Of a stretch of 16,459 bases of DNA, positions 6,638 to 13,513 are shown piece after piece. The notes beneath the pieces were generated by a model. It was not told the DNA's origin, did not search any database, and saw nothing but the letters and a program-made list of their open reading frames with translations. Both the position numbers and the translations under genes were made by a program. Origin of the DNA: SIO4C1 sp039180385 (lineage in GTDB: Bacteria > Cyanobacteriota > Cyanobacteriia > Phormidesmidales > Phormidesmidaceae). Positions within the stretch are counted from its first letter, which is position 1, and every line of letters starts with the position of its first letter. The DNA lies in assembly GCA_039180385.1 (NCBI GenBank), contig JBCDDJ010000100.1, positions 1 to 16,459 on the forward strand, in the 5' to 3' direction.

Positions 6638-8617
6638 ATGCCTAAGCAAATTATCATTGCAGAGCAGCATCGAATCGCAGCTGTCTTTTCAGAGGACCAG
6701 ATCCAAGAGCTTATTGTTGCTACTGGCAGCCATCAAGTTGGCGATATCTATCTCGGGACCGTTGAAAATATTTTGCCCGGTATTGATGCTGCCTTTGTCA
6801 ATATCGGCGACAGCGAGAAGAATGGCTTTATGCACGTTTCAGACTTGGGGCCGCTCAGGCTTAAACGTGCGGCGAGTTCAATTACTGAGCTGCTAGCACC
6901 GCAGCAAAAGGTATTGGTCCAGATTATGAAAGAGCCTACTGGCAATAAGGGGCCGCGGCTGACTGGCAAGGTTACCCTGCCGGGCCGCTATCTGGTGCTG
7001 ATGCCCTATGGTCGTGGCGTTAACCTCTCTCGCCGGATTCGTAATGATGCCGAGCGCCATCGACTGAGGGCGCTCGGCATTTTAGTTAAACCCCCCGGCA
7101 TGGGGCTGCTGATCAGAACTGAAGCCGAAGGCGTCTCTGAAGATGCGATTATCGAAGACTTAGAGGCTCTGCAGCGACGCTGGGAGATGATTCAGCAAGA
7201 GGCGGTATCGACCCGAGCCCCGGCGCTGCTCAATCGAGATGACGATTTTATCCAGCGGGTCTTGCGAGATGTTTACAGCTCAGATGTCAACCGCATCGTC
7301 ACCGACTCTCACACGGGTCTACAGCGGGTTAAGCAGCACCTGTCCAACTGGAGCGATGGTCGCATTCCGGCGGGGGTGCTGATTGATCACCATCGGAGTC
7401 AGACCCCCATCCTGGAATATTTCCGAGTTAACGCTGCTATTCGCGAGGCGTTGAAACCCCGGGTTGATTTACCCTCCGGTGGTTACATCATCATTGAGCC
7501 AACCGAGGCACTCACGGTCATTGACGTTAACTCAGGCTCGTTTACTCGCTCTGCTACCGCCCGGGAGACGGTGCTTTGGACTAACTGTGAGGCCGCCGCC
7601 GAGATCGCCCGACAGCTGCGGTTACGCAACGTGGCTGGGGTAATCATCGTCGACTTTATCGACATGGATTCGCGCCGCGACCAGATGCAGGTGCTGGAGC
7701 ACTTTGATAAAGCTATTCGGGCTGATAAGTCTAGGCCTCAAATTTCCCAGCTGTCTGAACTGGGCCTGGTTGAGCTGACCCGTAAGCGTCAGGGGCAAAA
7801 TATTTACGAGCTATTTGGTCGTCCTTGCGAAACGTGTGGTGGTTTGGGCCATCTGGTCCATCTTCCCGGGGAAGAACCCGCTGCTGCCGAGCGCTCTGCG
7901 GTGGCCAGTCGCGGTGGCAGCTCATCTGCCCCGACGCCCTTGCCGAGCCGCTATTCAGCTCGAGATAGTCGTGCTCAACCCTTAGAGTCTACTCAAGATC
8001 TGCAGTCACTCAATCTCTTGAATCACCCTGATTATCAGGAAAAGGCGTCTGCTCGTGGGGGTAATCGTCGTCGTCGTCGGCGGGGGGCTGATGCGCCAGT
8101 GCCAGTCAGGGGTCGGGTTAGCCCGATCAAAGAGACTGAGAACGGCGATGTCCCCAGCAAGGTTGTCAATGCCGAGCCAGAAACCACGACCCGCACCAGC
8201 AAGCGTACGCGTAATGGTCGAGGGCGCAAGCCAGAGGCTCCGCCGGAGGTGGTTTCAGTAGAAATGACCCTTGAGGAGCAAGATATATATGCGGCCATGG
8301 GCATTTCACCCCTGGTGCTGGGGCAACAAGCGGTCAAAGATCCTAAAAATGCCATCATCTCAGTGGTTCTGCCCGGTGAGAAGTCGGTAGAGCCGCCTAT
8401 AACCCTTGAATCTCCTGTGGTTGAGGTCACTGTGCCGACCCCTGCGGTGGTTATAAATCCCTCTGTAGATGAGCCTGTAGATGAGCTTGTGGAGAATAGC
8501 GCTGGCATAGAAGAGACCCTAGAGGACGCTGAAGATAGTCCCGCCGATGAGGAAAAAACGTCTACTCGTCGCCGTCGCCGTCGCCGTTCTTCGGCGGCTG
8601 CGGCCAGTGGTGAGTAG
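6638..8617 (+). CDS. rne: Ribonuclease E, cyanobacterial compact form
   Basis: This is the endoribonuclease that starts decay of many mRNAs and processes rRNA. The 659-residue protein is compact compared with the 1061-residue E. coli enzyme. The S1 RNA-binding domain covers about 35-120. The 5'-sensor region has LLIRTEAEG with Arg160 and Thr161. Metal-binding Asp296 (IDVNSG) and Asp339 (IVDF) form the DNase I-like active site. The zinc-link cysteines are CETC at 397-400. The non-catalytic half starts near 410. It holds an arginine patch after RGGN (about 473-482), a hydrophobic block EEQDIYAAMGISPLVL (546-561), and the arginine-rich nonapeptide of seven Arg and two Ser at 644-652. That nonapeptide binds polynucleotide phosphorylase in cyanobacteria. 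The ATG follows AGAGGAAA (6626-6633). The end overlaps rnhB. Confidence 0.97.
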   Translation: MPKQIIIAEQHRIAAVFSEDQIQELIVATGSHQVGDIYLGTVENILPGIDAAFVNIGDSEKNGFMHVSDLGPLRLKRAASSITELLAPQQKVLVQIMKEPTGNKGPRLTGKVTLPGRYLVLMPYGRGVNLSRRIRNDAERHRLRALGILVKPPGMGLLIRTEAEGVSEDAIIEDLEALQRRWEMIQQEAVSTRAPALLNRDDDFIQRVLRDVYSSDVNRIVTDSHTGLQRVKQHLSNWSDGRIPAGVLIDHHRSQTPILEYFRVNAAIREALKPRVDLPSGGYIIIEPTEALTVIDVNSGSFTRSATARETVLWTNCEAAAEIARQLRLRNVAGVIIVDFIDMDSRRDQMQVLEHFDKAIRADKSRPQISQLSELGLVELTRKRQGQNIYELFGRPCETCGGLGHLVHLPGEEPAAAERSAVASRGGSSSAPTPLPSRYSARDSRAQPLESTQDLQSLNLLNHPDYQEKASARGGNRRRRRRGADAPVPVRGRVSPIKETENGDVPSKVVNAEPETTTRTSKRTRNGRGRKPEAPPEVVSVEMTLEEQDIYAAMGISPLVLGQQAVKDPKNAIISVVLPGEKSVEPPITLESPVVEVTVPTPAVVINPSVDEPVDELVENSAGIEETLEDAEDSPADEEKTSTRRRRRRRSSAAAASGE

Positions 8618-9248
8618 GGTTGGGTTGGCCGTCGATGCTCTAGCAGCGGAGCCTGCTTTATTAGAGGAGATGGTTGCAGGCGTTGATGAGGTGGGTCGCG
8701 GGGCGCTGTTTGGCCCTGTTGTGGCGGCTGCGGTGATTTTGCCAGCTGGGGCACTAGCTCCTCTGGCTGATGCGGGGGTTACCGATAGTAAGCAAATTGC
8801 ACCCAAACGGCGGGCTGAGTTAGCGCACCAAATTCAGTTGGCTGCGGTTGATTGCAAAATTGGGTATGCTTCGGCCCGTGAGATCGATCGGATCAATATT
8901 TTGCAGGCTTCGCTGCTGGCAATGAAGCGGGCGGTTTATCGCTTGGAGCCGCTGCCAGTCCATTGTCTGGTAGATGGCAATCAGCGGATTCCTAACTTGG
9001 GGATATCTCAAGAAACCCTTGTTAAAGGGGATCAATCTTCGCTTGCGATCGCAGCCGCCAGCATCATCGCCAAGGTTTGGCGAGACACCCTGATCATTCG
9101 CCTGGCAGTGCGCTACCCTGGCTATGATTTAGCCTCAAACAAAGGCTACGGTAGCCAAAAACATCGAGCTGCGCTGCAAACAAGGGGACCGTCAAAACAG
9201 CACCGTCAGTCTTTCAAAACCTGCCAAGGGCCCCTATTGGCCCACTGA
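8610..9248 (+). CDS. rnhB: Ribonuclease HII
   Basis: RNase HII cuts the RNA strand of RNA-DNA hybrids and starts removal of ribonucleotides misincorporated in DNA. Taking the GTG at 8610, the protein has 212 residues. The acidic active site is complete: Asp26 and Glu27 in VDEVGRG, Asp122 in VDGN and Asp141 in VKGDQS. The family segment SIIAKVWRD (151-159) and the C-terminal SNKGYGSQKH and GPSKQHRQSF motifs are present. The GTG overlaps the rne stop by 8 bases, implying translational coupling. An in-frame ATG at 8547 would add 21 residues, mostly encoded opposite the rne arginine tract and unlike the family, so I rejected it. No strong Shine-Dalgarno marks either start, so the exact start is uncertain. 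The rne-rnhB pair is also adjacent in Synechocystis. Confidence 0.93.
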   Translation: MSRVGLAVDALAAEPALLEEMVAGVDEVGRGALFGPVVAAAVILPAGALAPLADAGVTDSKQIAPKRRAELAHQIQLAAVDCKIGYASAREIDRINILQASLLAMKRAVYRLEPLPVHCLVDGNQRIPNLGISQETLVKGDQSSLAIAAASIIAKVWRDTLIIRLAVRYPGYDLASNKGYGSQKHRAALQTRGPSKQHRQSFKTCQGPLLAH

Positions 9249-9782
9249 TGAGACTGGCAATGGCTGAGCTGCCCAGGTTTCATAGTCAGCGACCAGTCGA
9301 TGCAGCAAGCGCTGTTTAATCGTTAACAACACCCCGTTTAAGATGCCGTTACCTGTAGTTTCTAAAATGCTCCTTGGCGTTAACCGGAATGCCGTGGGCA
9401 AATCAACTCGAACCTGCAGGTCTGCCTGCCCGGATAGCGTGGTTTTGCCCGCCGAGGTGAGTGGCTCTAAAACCCCTTGCAAATCTAAGGCAAAACGATT
9501 GCTTAAGGACTCATGGCCTGAGAGGTAGCAGCCTTGAGATTGAATCATCACCCGACCCTGGCATAACCAAACTCGAATGTCAGTGACGGGCTCTAGCGCC
9601 AGCATCATAAATCGAAGGGGGCGCATCCTCAATCGAAAGATATCTTCCCCTAGGACCGTGACCTGGCTCGGATCAACCAGCGCATGAACTAAACGCTCTG
9701 TCTGATTAAAATAACGCTCTATGGGAACTGAAAAAGTGGGAACCTCAATGCTGACCGATTGAGATGCACAAAAACGAACCAT
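9234..9782 (-). CDS. DUF1997 family protein, function unknown
   Basis: This 182-residue protein matches the DUF1997 family found in cyanobacteria and plastid-bearing eukaryotes. I recognise it from the N-terminal pattern SVPIERYFNQTERLVHALVD, the following PSQVTVLGEDIFRLRMRPL, and the long C-terminal helix around ILNGVLLTIKQRLLHRLV. It has no signal peptide, membrane segment or obvious catalytic triad. The order of an early amphipathic helix, a run of beta strands and a final long helix resembles SRPBCC/START-type lipid-binding folds; that is an inference. It converges on rnhB with a 15-base overlap of coding ends and shares a 119-base divergent region with pheA. No function is assigned. Confidence 0.82.
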   Translation of the reverse strand: MVRFCASQSVSIEVPTFSVPIERYFNQTERLVHALVDPSQVTVLGEDIFRLRMRPLRFMMLALEPVTDIRVWLCQGRVMIQSQGCYLSGHESLSNRFALDLQGVLEPLTSAGKTTLSGQADLQVRVDLPTAFRLTPRSILETTGNGILNGVLLTIKQRLLHRLVADYETWAAQPLPVSSVGQ

Positions 9783-9801
9783 GCTACCCCTAATGAAAAT
9801 G

Positions 9802-9825
9802 CGGTTTTGAAGTTTAAATAAACCG
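9802..9825. promoter_or_regulatory. Inverted repeat in the DUF1997-pheA divergent region
   Basis: CGGTTT (9802-9807) and AAACCG (9820-9825) form a 6-bp inverted repeat around 12 AT-rich bases. It lies 19 bases upstream of the DUF1997 start and 77 bases before pheA. A short GGGG-CAT-CCCC repeat is at 9854-9864. Either could be an operator in this shared promoter region. No convincing -35/-10 pair was found. Confidence 0.3.
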
Positions 9826-9901
9826 TTTATACCCTCACTTTATCATTTTTATTGGGGCATCCCCTGAAGCCTGCCGTAACATCAACAACCCTTGCAAATC
9901 C

Positions 9902-10750
9902 ATGATATCGATCGCCTACCTCGGCCCCCGAGGGACCTATTCTGAGCAAGCAGCCATCCGCTATGGTCAGGGGCTCCAGTCGCAGGACGTCACTTATCAG
10001 GCCTATCCCAGCATTCCTAGGACGATCCAGGCCACCGCCCAGACAGAGACCGATTTGAGCATTGTTCCCGTTGAAAACTCCATCGGGGGAAGTGTGGATA
10101 ATACTCTGGATACCCTGTGGACGTTAGATAGTTTGCAAATCAAGCAGGCGTTAGTTTTACCGATTGAGCACGTGCTATTCTCCCGTGCGATCTCGATTCA
10201 AGATATTCAAGTGGTTTACTCCCACCCCCAAGCCTTGGCCCAATGTCAGCAATGGTTGACCCATAACCTACCCACCGCAAAGCTGATTCCCACCAGCTCG
10301 ACTACCGAAGCCCTCGCACAAATAGGCCAGGAATCCAAAGCCGCCGCAATTGCCTCTTCGTTGGCCGCTAGCCTATATCAGGTCCCTATTTTAGCCCGCG
10401 CCATTGCTGACCACCGGGAGAACTGCACCAAGTTTTGGGTGCTCAGCCGTCAGCCTGCGCTCCAAGGGAGTCACACCTCCTTAGGGTTTAGTTTGCCAAA
10501 TAACACTCCCGGGGCACTTCTCAAACCCCTACAGCTGTTTGCTACTCAAAATATCAACATGAGTCGCATCGAATCTCGGCCCACAAAACGAACCCTTGGC
10601 GACTACCACTTCTTTATCGATATTGAAGCTAGCCTGGACAATCCCAACACCCAAGCTGCTTTACAGTTACTCAAAAACTGTACCGAAACCCTCAAAGTTT
10701 TCGGGAGTTATACAGAATTAACCATCGACCTCGAATCGGATGAGGTTTAA
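9902..10750 (+). CDS. pheA: Prephenate dehydratase with ACT domain
   Basis: PheA converts prephenate to phenylpyruvate, the committed step to phenylalanine. The 282-residue protein is the monofunctional form, without chorismate mutase. Periplasmic-binding-like dehydratase lobes span about 1-180, starting ISIAYLGPRGTYSEQAA and including VPVENSIGG (55-63). The conserved TRF catalytic motif reads Thr-Lys-Phe at 176-178, keeping the catalytic threonine but replacing arginine with lysine. An ACT regulatory domain spans about 191-270, with GALLKPL (204-210) and ESRP (224-227), the usual phenylalanine-binding signatures, so feedback inhibition is likely. The ATG has a weak ribosome-binding site. It diverges from the DUF1997 gene and converges on the Lon-like gene with a 50-base gap. 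Confidence 0.95.
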   Translation: MISIAYLGPRGTYSEQAAIRYGQGLQSQDVTYQAYPSIPRTIQATAQTETDLSIVPVENSIGGSVDNTLDTLWTLDSLQIKQALVLPIEHVLFSRAISIQDIQVVYSHPQALAQCQQWLTHNLPTAKLIPTSSTTEALAQIGQESKAAAIASSLAASLYQVPILARAIADHRENCTKFWVLSRQPALQGSHTSLGFSLPNNTPGALLKPLQLFATQNINMSRIESRPTKRTLGDYHFFIDIEASLDNPNTQAALQLLKNCTETLKVFGSYTELTIDLESDEV

Positions 10751-10800
10751 TGAGTTGAGGCTTAATAAGTCATCGAACGTTAGTCGCCGAATGGTTGGAG

Positions 10801-11448
10801 CTACTCATCTGATAAAACATCTTTGAGGGCTGTCCTAGCCGCAAGATGGTTACGCGTAGACATTAAAATTTCTGCTTCCCGTTCTAACCGACCTGCGGTG
10901 TCTTGCATCTCTAATAAGGCCTGTTGTTCGCTGGCTACTCCATACAGTGTGCTGGCTACCCAGTAAGACAGCTCTAGCGGCAGGTCTGGGATACTATCTG
11001 GAAACTGAATCTCTTGACTGGTTAGCTTTGCAGACAGTTGGACCACATCCCTCAGGAGTTGATCAACTTCAGACGCCAGCGGATGCAAATCCTCCTGGAT
11101 AGGTTCATCGTCAATCCACTCGACCAGGCCAACTCGATAGGGCTTTTCACGAACGTAGTCAAGGACGCGAAATCGTTGCTGACCCAGGGTTAAAATCTTC
11201 ATGCGGTCGTCTGGCAGACGCTGATAATGCACGATCTCAGCACAGCACCCCACTTTGGCAATTTCATCCGTTGTCGGATCTACCATCAATATCCCAAAGC
11301 GTCGATCGCTCTGGAGAATGGTATTCATCATAATGCGATAACGGAATTCAAAAACGTGAAGCGGTAGGCGTCTGCCAGGAAAGAGAACCAGCTCTGGTAA
11401 TGGGAAGAGGGGCAGCTCTCGAACAGCAACTGATGAGGCAAAATCCAT
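10801..11448 (-). CDS. Lon N-terminal substrate-binding domain protein without protease
   Basis: This 215-residue protein is a stand-alone version of the LON substrate-binding (PUA-like) domain. The signature LPLFPLPELVLFPGRRLPLH spans residues 12-31 and is followed by FEFRYR. VGCCAEI carries a Cys68-Cys69 pair, and LPDDRMKILTLGQQRFRVL is the second conserved block. The C-terminal third, from about 120, is helical and charged. No AAA ATPase or Ser-Lys protease domain follows, so it cannot act as Lon itself; an adaptor or RNA/protein-binding role is only inferred. It lies downstream of the str operon on the same strand but behind a terminator-like hairpin, so it probably has its own promoter. 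A 15-base palindrome lies just upstream of its start. Confidence 0.88.
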   Translation of the reverse strand: MDFASSVAVRELPLFPLPELVLFPGRRLPLHVFEFRYRIMMNTILQSDRRFGILMVDPTTDEIAKVGCCAEIVHYQRLPDDRMKILTLGQQRFRVLDYVREKPYRVGLVEWIDDEPIQEDLHPLASEVDQLLRDVVQLSAKLTSQEIQFPDSIPDLPLELSYWVASTLYGVASEQQALLEMQDTAGRLEREAEILMSTRNHLAARTALKDVLSDE

Positions 11449-11467
11449 TATCGTTTGCTTGAGAAAG

Positions 11468-11482
11468 GACTAACTGTTAGTC
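11468..11482. promoter_or_regulatory. Perfect 15-base palindrome before the Lon-like gene
   Basis: GACTAAC-T-GTTAGTC is a perfect 7-bp inverted repeat around a single base, 19 bases upstream of the start codon. The short centre suits a dimeric DNA-binding regulator better than an RNA hairpin, although GACTA/TAGTC could pair around a 5-base loop. Confidence 0.4.
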
Positions 11483-11509
11483 AAAATTGCGATATCTGCA
11501 GTCTAAAAT

Positions 11510-11551
11510 ATAGCTCTAAAAAAAGAAAAAATAGCTCTCAAAGAAAAGGGG
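11510..11551. repeat. Two imperfect 21-base direct repeats
   Basis: ATAGCTCT followed by an A-rich stretch occurs at 11510 and again at 11531, a spacing of 21 bases or two DNA turns. It lies in the presumed upstream region of the Lon-like gene. Confidence 0.35.
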
Positions 11552-11630
11552 AGCATTTGCTATGTCCGCATATTAAAACTAAATATATTCTAACCTATGC
11601 TTTCCGACTCAACAGCCCATAAATCATAAA

Positions 11631-11657
11631 GAGCAGACGTTGAATAAACATCTGCTC
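11631..11657 (-). terminator. Probable terminator of the str operon
   Basis: GAGCAGA (11631-11637) pairs with TCTGCTC (11651-11657); after one mismatch, GTT pairs with AAC around a 5-base loop. On the minus strand the stem is followed by a T-rich run (TTTATGATTTAT), as expected for termination about 100 bases past rpsJ. Confidence 0.6.
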
Positions 11658-11731
11658 CCTAGCATTAAAATTTAAATTTCAGACCGTATACTTTATCCGT
11701 AACAGGTCAGTTTAAGTAGCGCTTGCTGTTA

Positions 11732-11751
11732 AAGGTTGACCGCTCAACCTT
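11732..11751 (-). repeat. Hairpin directly after rpsJ
   Basis: AAGGTTGA (11732-11739) and TCAACCTT (11744-11751) form a perfect 8-bp stem with a 4-base loop, five bases past the rpsJ stop codon. No T-run follows, so it may stabilise the 3' end rather than terminate. Confidence 0.5.
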
Positions 11752-11756
11752 GACGC

Positions 11757-12074
11757 CTAAAGTTTAACCTCAATATCAACCCCTGCGGGTAAATCTAATT
11801 TCATCAGGGCATCAATCGTTTTGGAGGAGGGCTGATAAATATCGATGATGCGGCGATGGGTGCGGGTTTCAAAGTGCTCTCGAGAATCTTTGTCGACGTG
11901 GGGAGACCGTAGTACGCAATAAATCTTACGCTTTGTCGGTAGCGGAATAGGCCCGATAGCAGTCGCATTGGTGCGATTGGCAGTATCGACGATCTTTTCG
12001 CAGGATGTATCGAGTAAGCGACGGTCAAAAGCCTTTAACCGAATGCGAATTTTCTGCTGTTGAATGGTAGCCAT
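11757..12074 (-). CDS. rpsJ: 30S ribosomal protein S10
   Basis: S10 (NusE) is a 30S head protein and also a partner of NusB in transcription antitermination. The 105-residue length is normal. The family patterns KIRIRLKAFDRRLLD near the start, GPIPLPTK around 41-48, and RSPHVDKDSREHFETRTHRR in the loop region are all present. It is the last gene of the minus-strand str operon; in cyanobacteria rpsJ sits after tufA rather than at the head of an S10 operon. A 185-base gap with unusual inverted repeats separates it from tufA, so its expression could differ from that of the upstream genes. The ribosome-binding site is weak. Confidence 0.97.
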   Translation of the reverse strand: MATIQQQKIRIRLKAFDRRLLDTSCEKIVDTANRTNATAIGPIPLPTKRKIYCVLRSPHVDKDSREHFETRTHRRIIDIYQPSSKTIDALMKLDLPAGVDIEVKL

Positions 12075-12131
12075 TGCAAATTTAATCTCTGTTCAGTTGT
12101 CTAGGTTCGATGTCTGTAGCTGAGCCAAGAT

Positions 12132-12233
12132 AGGCTGTTGGTGCTAAGAGTCAGGAGATAGGAGTCAGGAGTTAGTCTATTCTTTGCAGAAAACAGCCTT
12201 GGAGAAGATATCTCCTCTTACCTCCTATCTCCT
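12132..12233 (-). repeat. Crossing inverted repeats and degenerate heptamers between tufA and rpsJ
   Basis: Four arms occur in the order A, B, A', B'. AGGCTGTT (12132-12139) pairs with AACAGCCT (12192-12199). AGGAGATAGGAG (12153-12164) pairs with its exact reverse complement (12222-12233). The crossing order would give a pseudoknot or two alternative folds in the mRNA. Positions 12149-12175 also read as degenerate heptamers (AGTCAGG, AGATAGG, AGTCAGG, AGTTAG), like the short tandemly repeated repetitive sequences of cyanobacteria. On the mRNA strand the distal arm is purine-rich with several Shine-Dalgarno-like AGGAG units but no start codon in use. Confidence 0.5.
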
Positions 12234-12259
12234 TATCTCCTTTCTTATCAAAATACGCC

Positions 12260-13489
12260 TTATTCGACGATCTTAGAAACGACGCCAGCACCCACGGTAC
12301 GACCGCCTTCACGGATTGCGAAACGCATTCCCTGCTCAATGGCAACGGGGTTAATCAAGCTCGCTGTCATTTTAATGCGATCCCCAGGCATGACCATTTC
12401 GGCAGCACTACCGTCGTCAGCGGTGAAGGCATCAATGGAGCCAGTTACGTCAGTTGTCCGCACATAGAACTGGGGCTTATATCCAGGAAAAAAGGGTGTA
12501 TGACGTCCCCCTTCTTCTTTGGTCAAGACATAAACCTCAGCTTCGAACTTGGTGTGAGGGGTGATACTGCCGGGTTTGGCTAACACCATGCCGCGCTCAA
12601 TGTCAGCTTTTTGGATACCGCGTAGGAGGATGCCGACGTTGTCACCAGCCATCCCTTCATCCAGGGTTTTCTGGAACATTTCAACCCCCGTTACAGTGCT
12701 GCTACGAGTATCGCGAATGCCAATAACCTCAATGGTTTCACCGACTTTGACCTGACCCCGCTCAATCCGTCCGGTGGCCACAGTTCCCCGACCGGTGATG
12801 GAGAAGACATCCTCAACGGCCATCAAAAAGGGCTTATCAATGTCGCGCTCGGGGGTGGGGATGTAGGCGTCTACTTCATCCATCAGCGCATGGATCTTGT
12901 CGACCCACTCATCGTCACCGCGCCCGGTTCCAGGCTTAGCCGATAGTGCCTCGACCGCCTTCAGGGCAGATCCCGCCACTACCGGAATATCGTCCCCTGG
13001 GAAGTCGTAGGAACTCAATAGCTCACGCACTTCTAGCTCAACTAGCTCTAAGAGCTCTTCGTCATCAACCTGGTCTTGCTTGTTCAAGAAGACCACGATG
13101 TGGGGGACACCCACTTGCTTTGCCAATAGAATGTGCTCGCGGGTCTGAGGCATGGGGCCATCTGCTGCAGAACACACCAGGATTGCACCATCCATCTGAG
13201 CGGCCCCGGTAATCATGTTTTTGACATAGTCAGCGTGACCTGGGCAGTCTACGTGGGCATAGTGACGGGTTTCTGTCTCATACTCCACGTGGGCTGTATT
13301 GATGGTGATCCCTCGCGCTTTCTCCTCAGGAGCCGCATCGATCTCATCATACTTACGGGCCTTAGCACTACCGGCTGCCGCCAGTGCCATTGTAATCGCC
13401 GCAGTAAGTGTGGTCTTACCATGGTCCACGTGACCGATGGTGCCGATATTAACGTGGGGTTTGCTTCTTTCAAACTTTTCGCGTGCCAT
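12260..13489 (-). CDS. tufA: Translation elongation factor Tu
   Basis: EF-Tu brings aminoacyl-tRNA to the ribosome A site as a GTP complex. The 409-residue protein is full length for cyanobacteria. The GTPase motifs are GHVDHGKT (19-26), DCPGH (81-85), NKQD (136-139) and SALK (174-177). Domains II and III follow, with TGRGTVATGR and the C-terminal GMRFAIREGGRTVGAG. The glutamine in NKQD, in place of the more common cysteine or methionine, is a usual variation. It lies 24 bases after fusA. The ribosome-binding site is weak (AGGGA about 13 bases upstream), which is odd for one of the most abundant proteins and suggests coupling to fusA or reliance on other leader features. The symbol tufA follows its str-operon location; no second copy is in the window. 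Confidence 0.98.
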   Translation of the reverse strand: MAREKFERSKPHVNIGTIGHVDHGKTTLTAAITMALAAAGSAKARKYDEIDAAPEEKARGITINTAHVEYETETRHYAHVDCPGHADYVKNMITGAAQMDGAILVCSAADGPMPQTREHILLAKQVGVPHIVVFLNKQDQVDDEELLELVELEVRELLSSYDFPGDDIPVVAGSALKAVEALSAKPGTGRGDDEWVDKIHALMDEVDAYIPTPERDIDKPFLMAVEDVFSITGRGTVATGRIERGQVKVGETIEVIGIRDTRSSTVTGVEMFQKTLDEGMAGDNVGILLRGIQKADIERGMVLAKPGSITPHTKFEAEVYVLTKEEGGRHTPFFPGYKPQFYVRTTDVTGSIDAFTADDGSAAEMVMPGDRIKMTASLINPVAIEQGMRFAIREGGRTVGAGVVSKIVE

Positions 13490-13513
13490 GAATCTAACGT
13501 GTCCCTAATTTAC

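Larger units (their letters stand above)
11449..11756. other. Intergenic region between rpsJ and the Lon-like gene
   Basis: These 308 AT-rich bases contain no gene. Reading along the minus strand they hold a hairpin directly after rpsJ (11732-11751), a terminator-like hairpin (11631-11657), an A-rich 21-base direct repeat (11510-11551) and a palindrome (11468-11482) just before the Lon-like gene. The first two probably end the str operon and the last two may belong to the promoter region of the next gene. Confidence 0.6.

Noticed and set aside
8035..8754. 239-residue open frame antisense to rne and the start of rnhB
   Set aside because: It is opposite the GC-rich, arginine-coding rne tail, is low complexity and has no ribosome-binding site. 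The rne frame is clearly the coding one.
12149..12240. Possible CRISPR array in the tufA-rpsJ gap
   Set aside because: The units are about 7 bases, degenerate and contiguous, without spacers or cas genes. They fit short tandem heptamer repeats.
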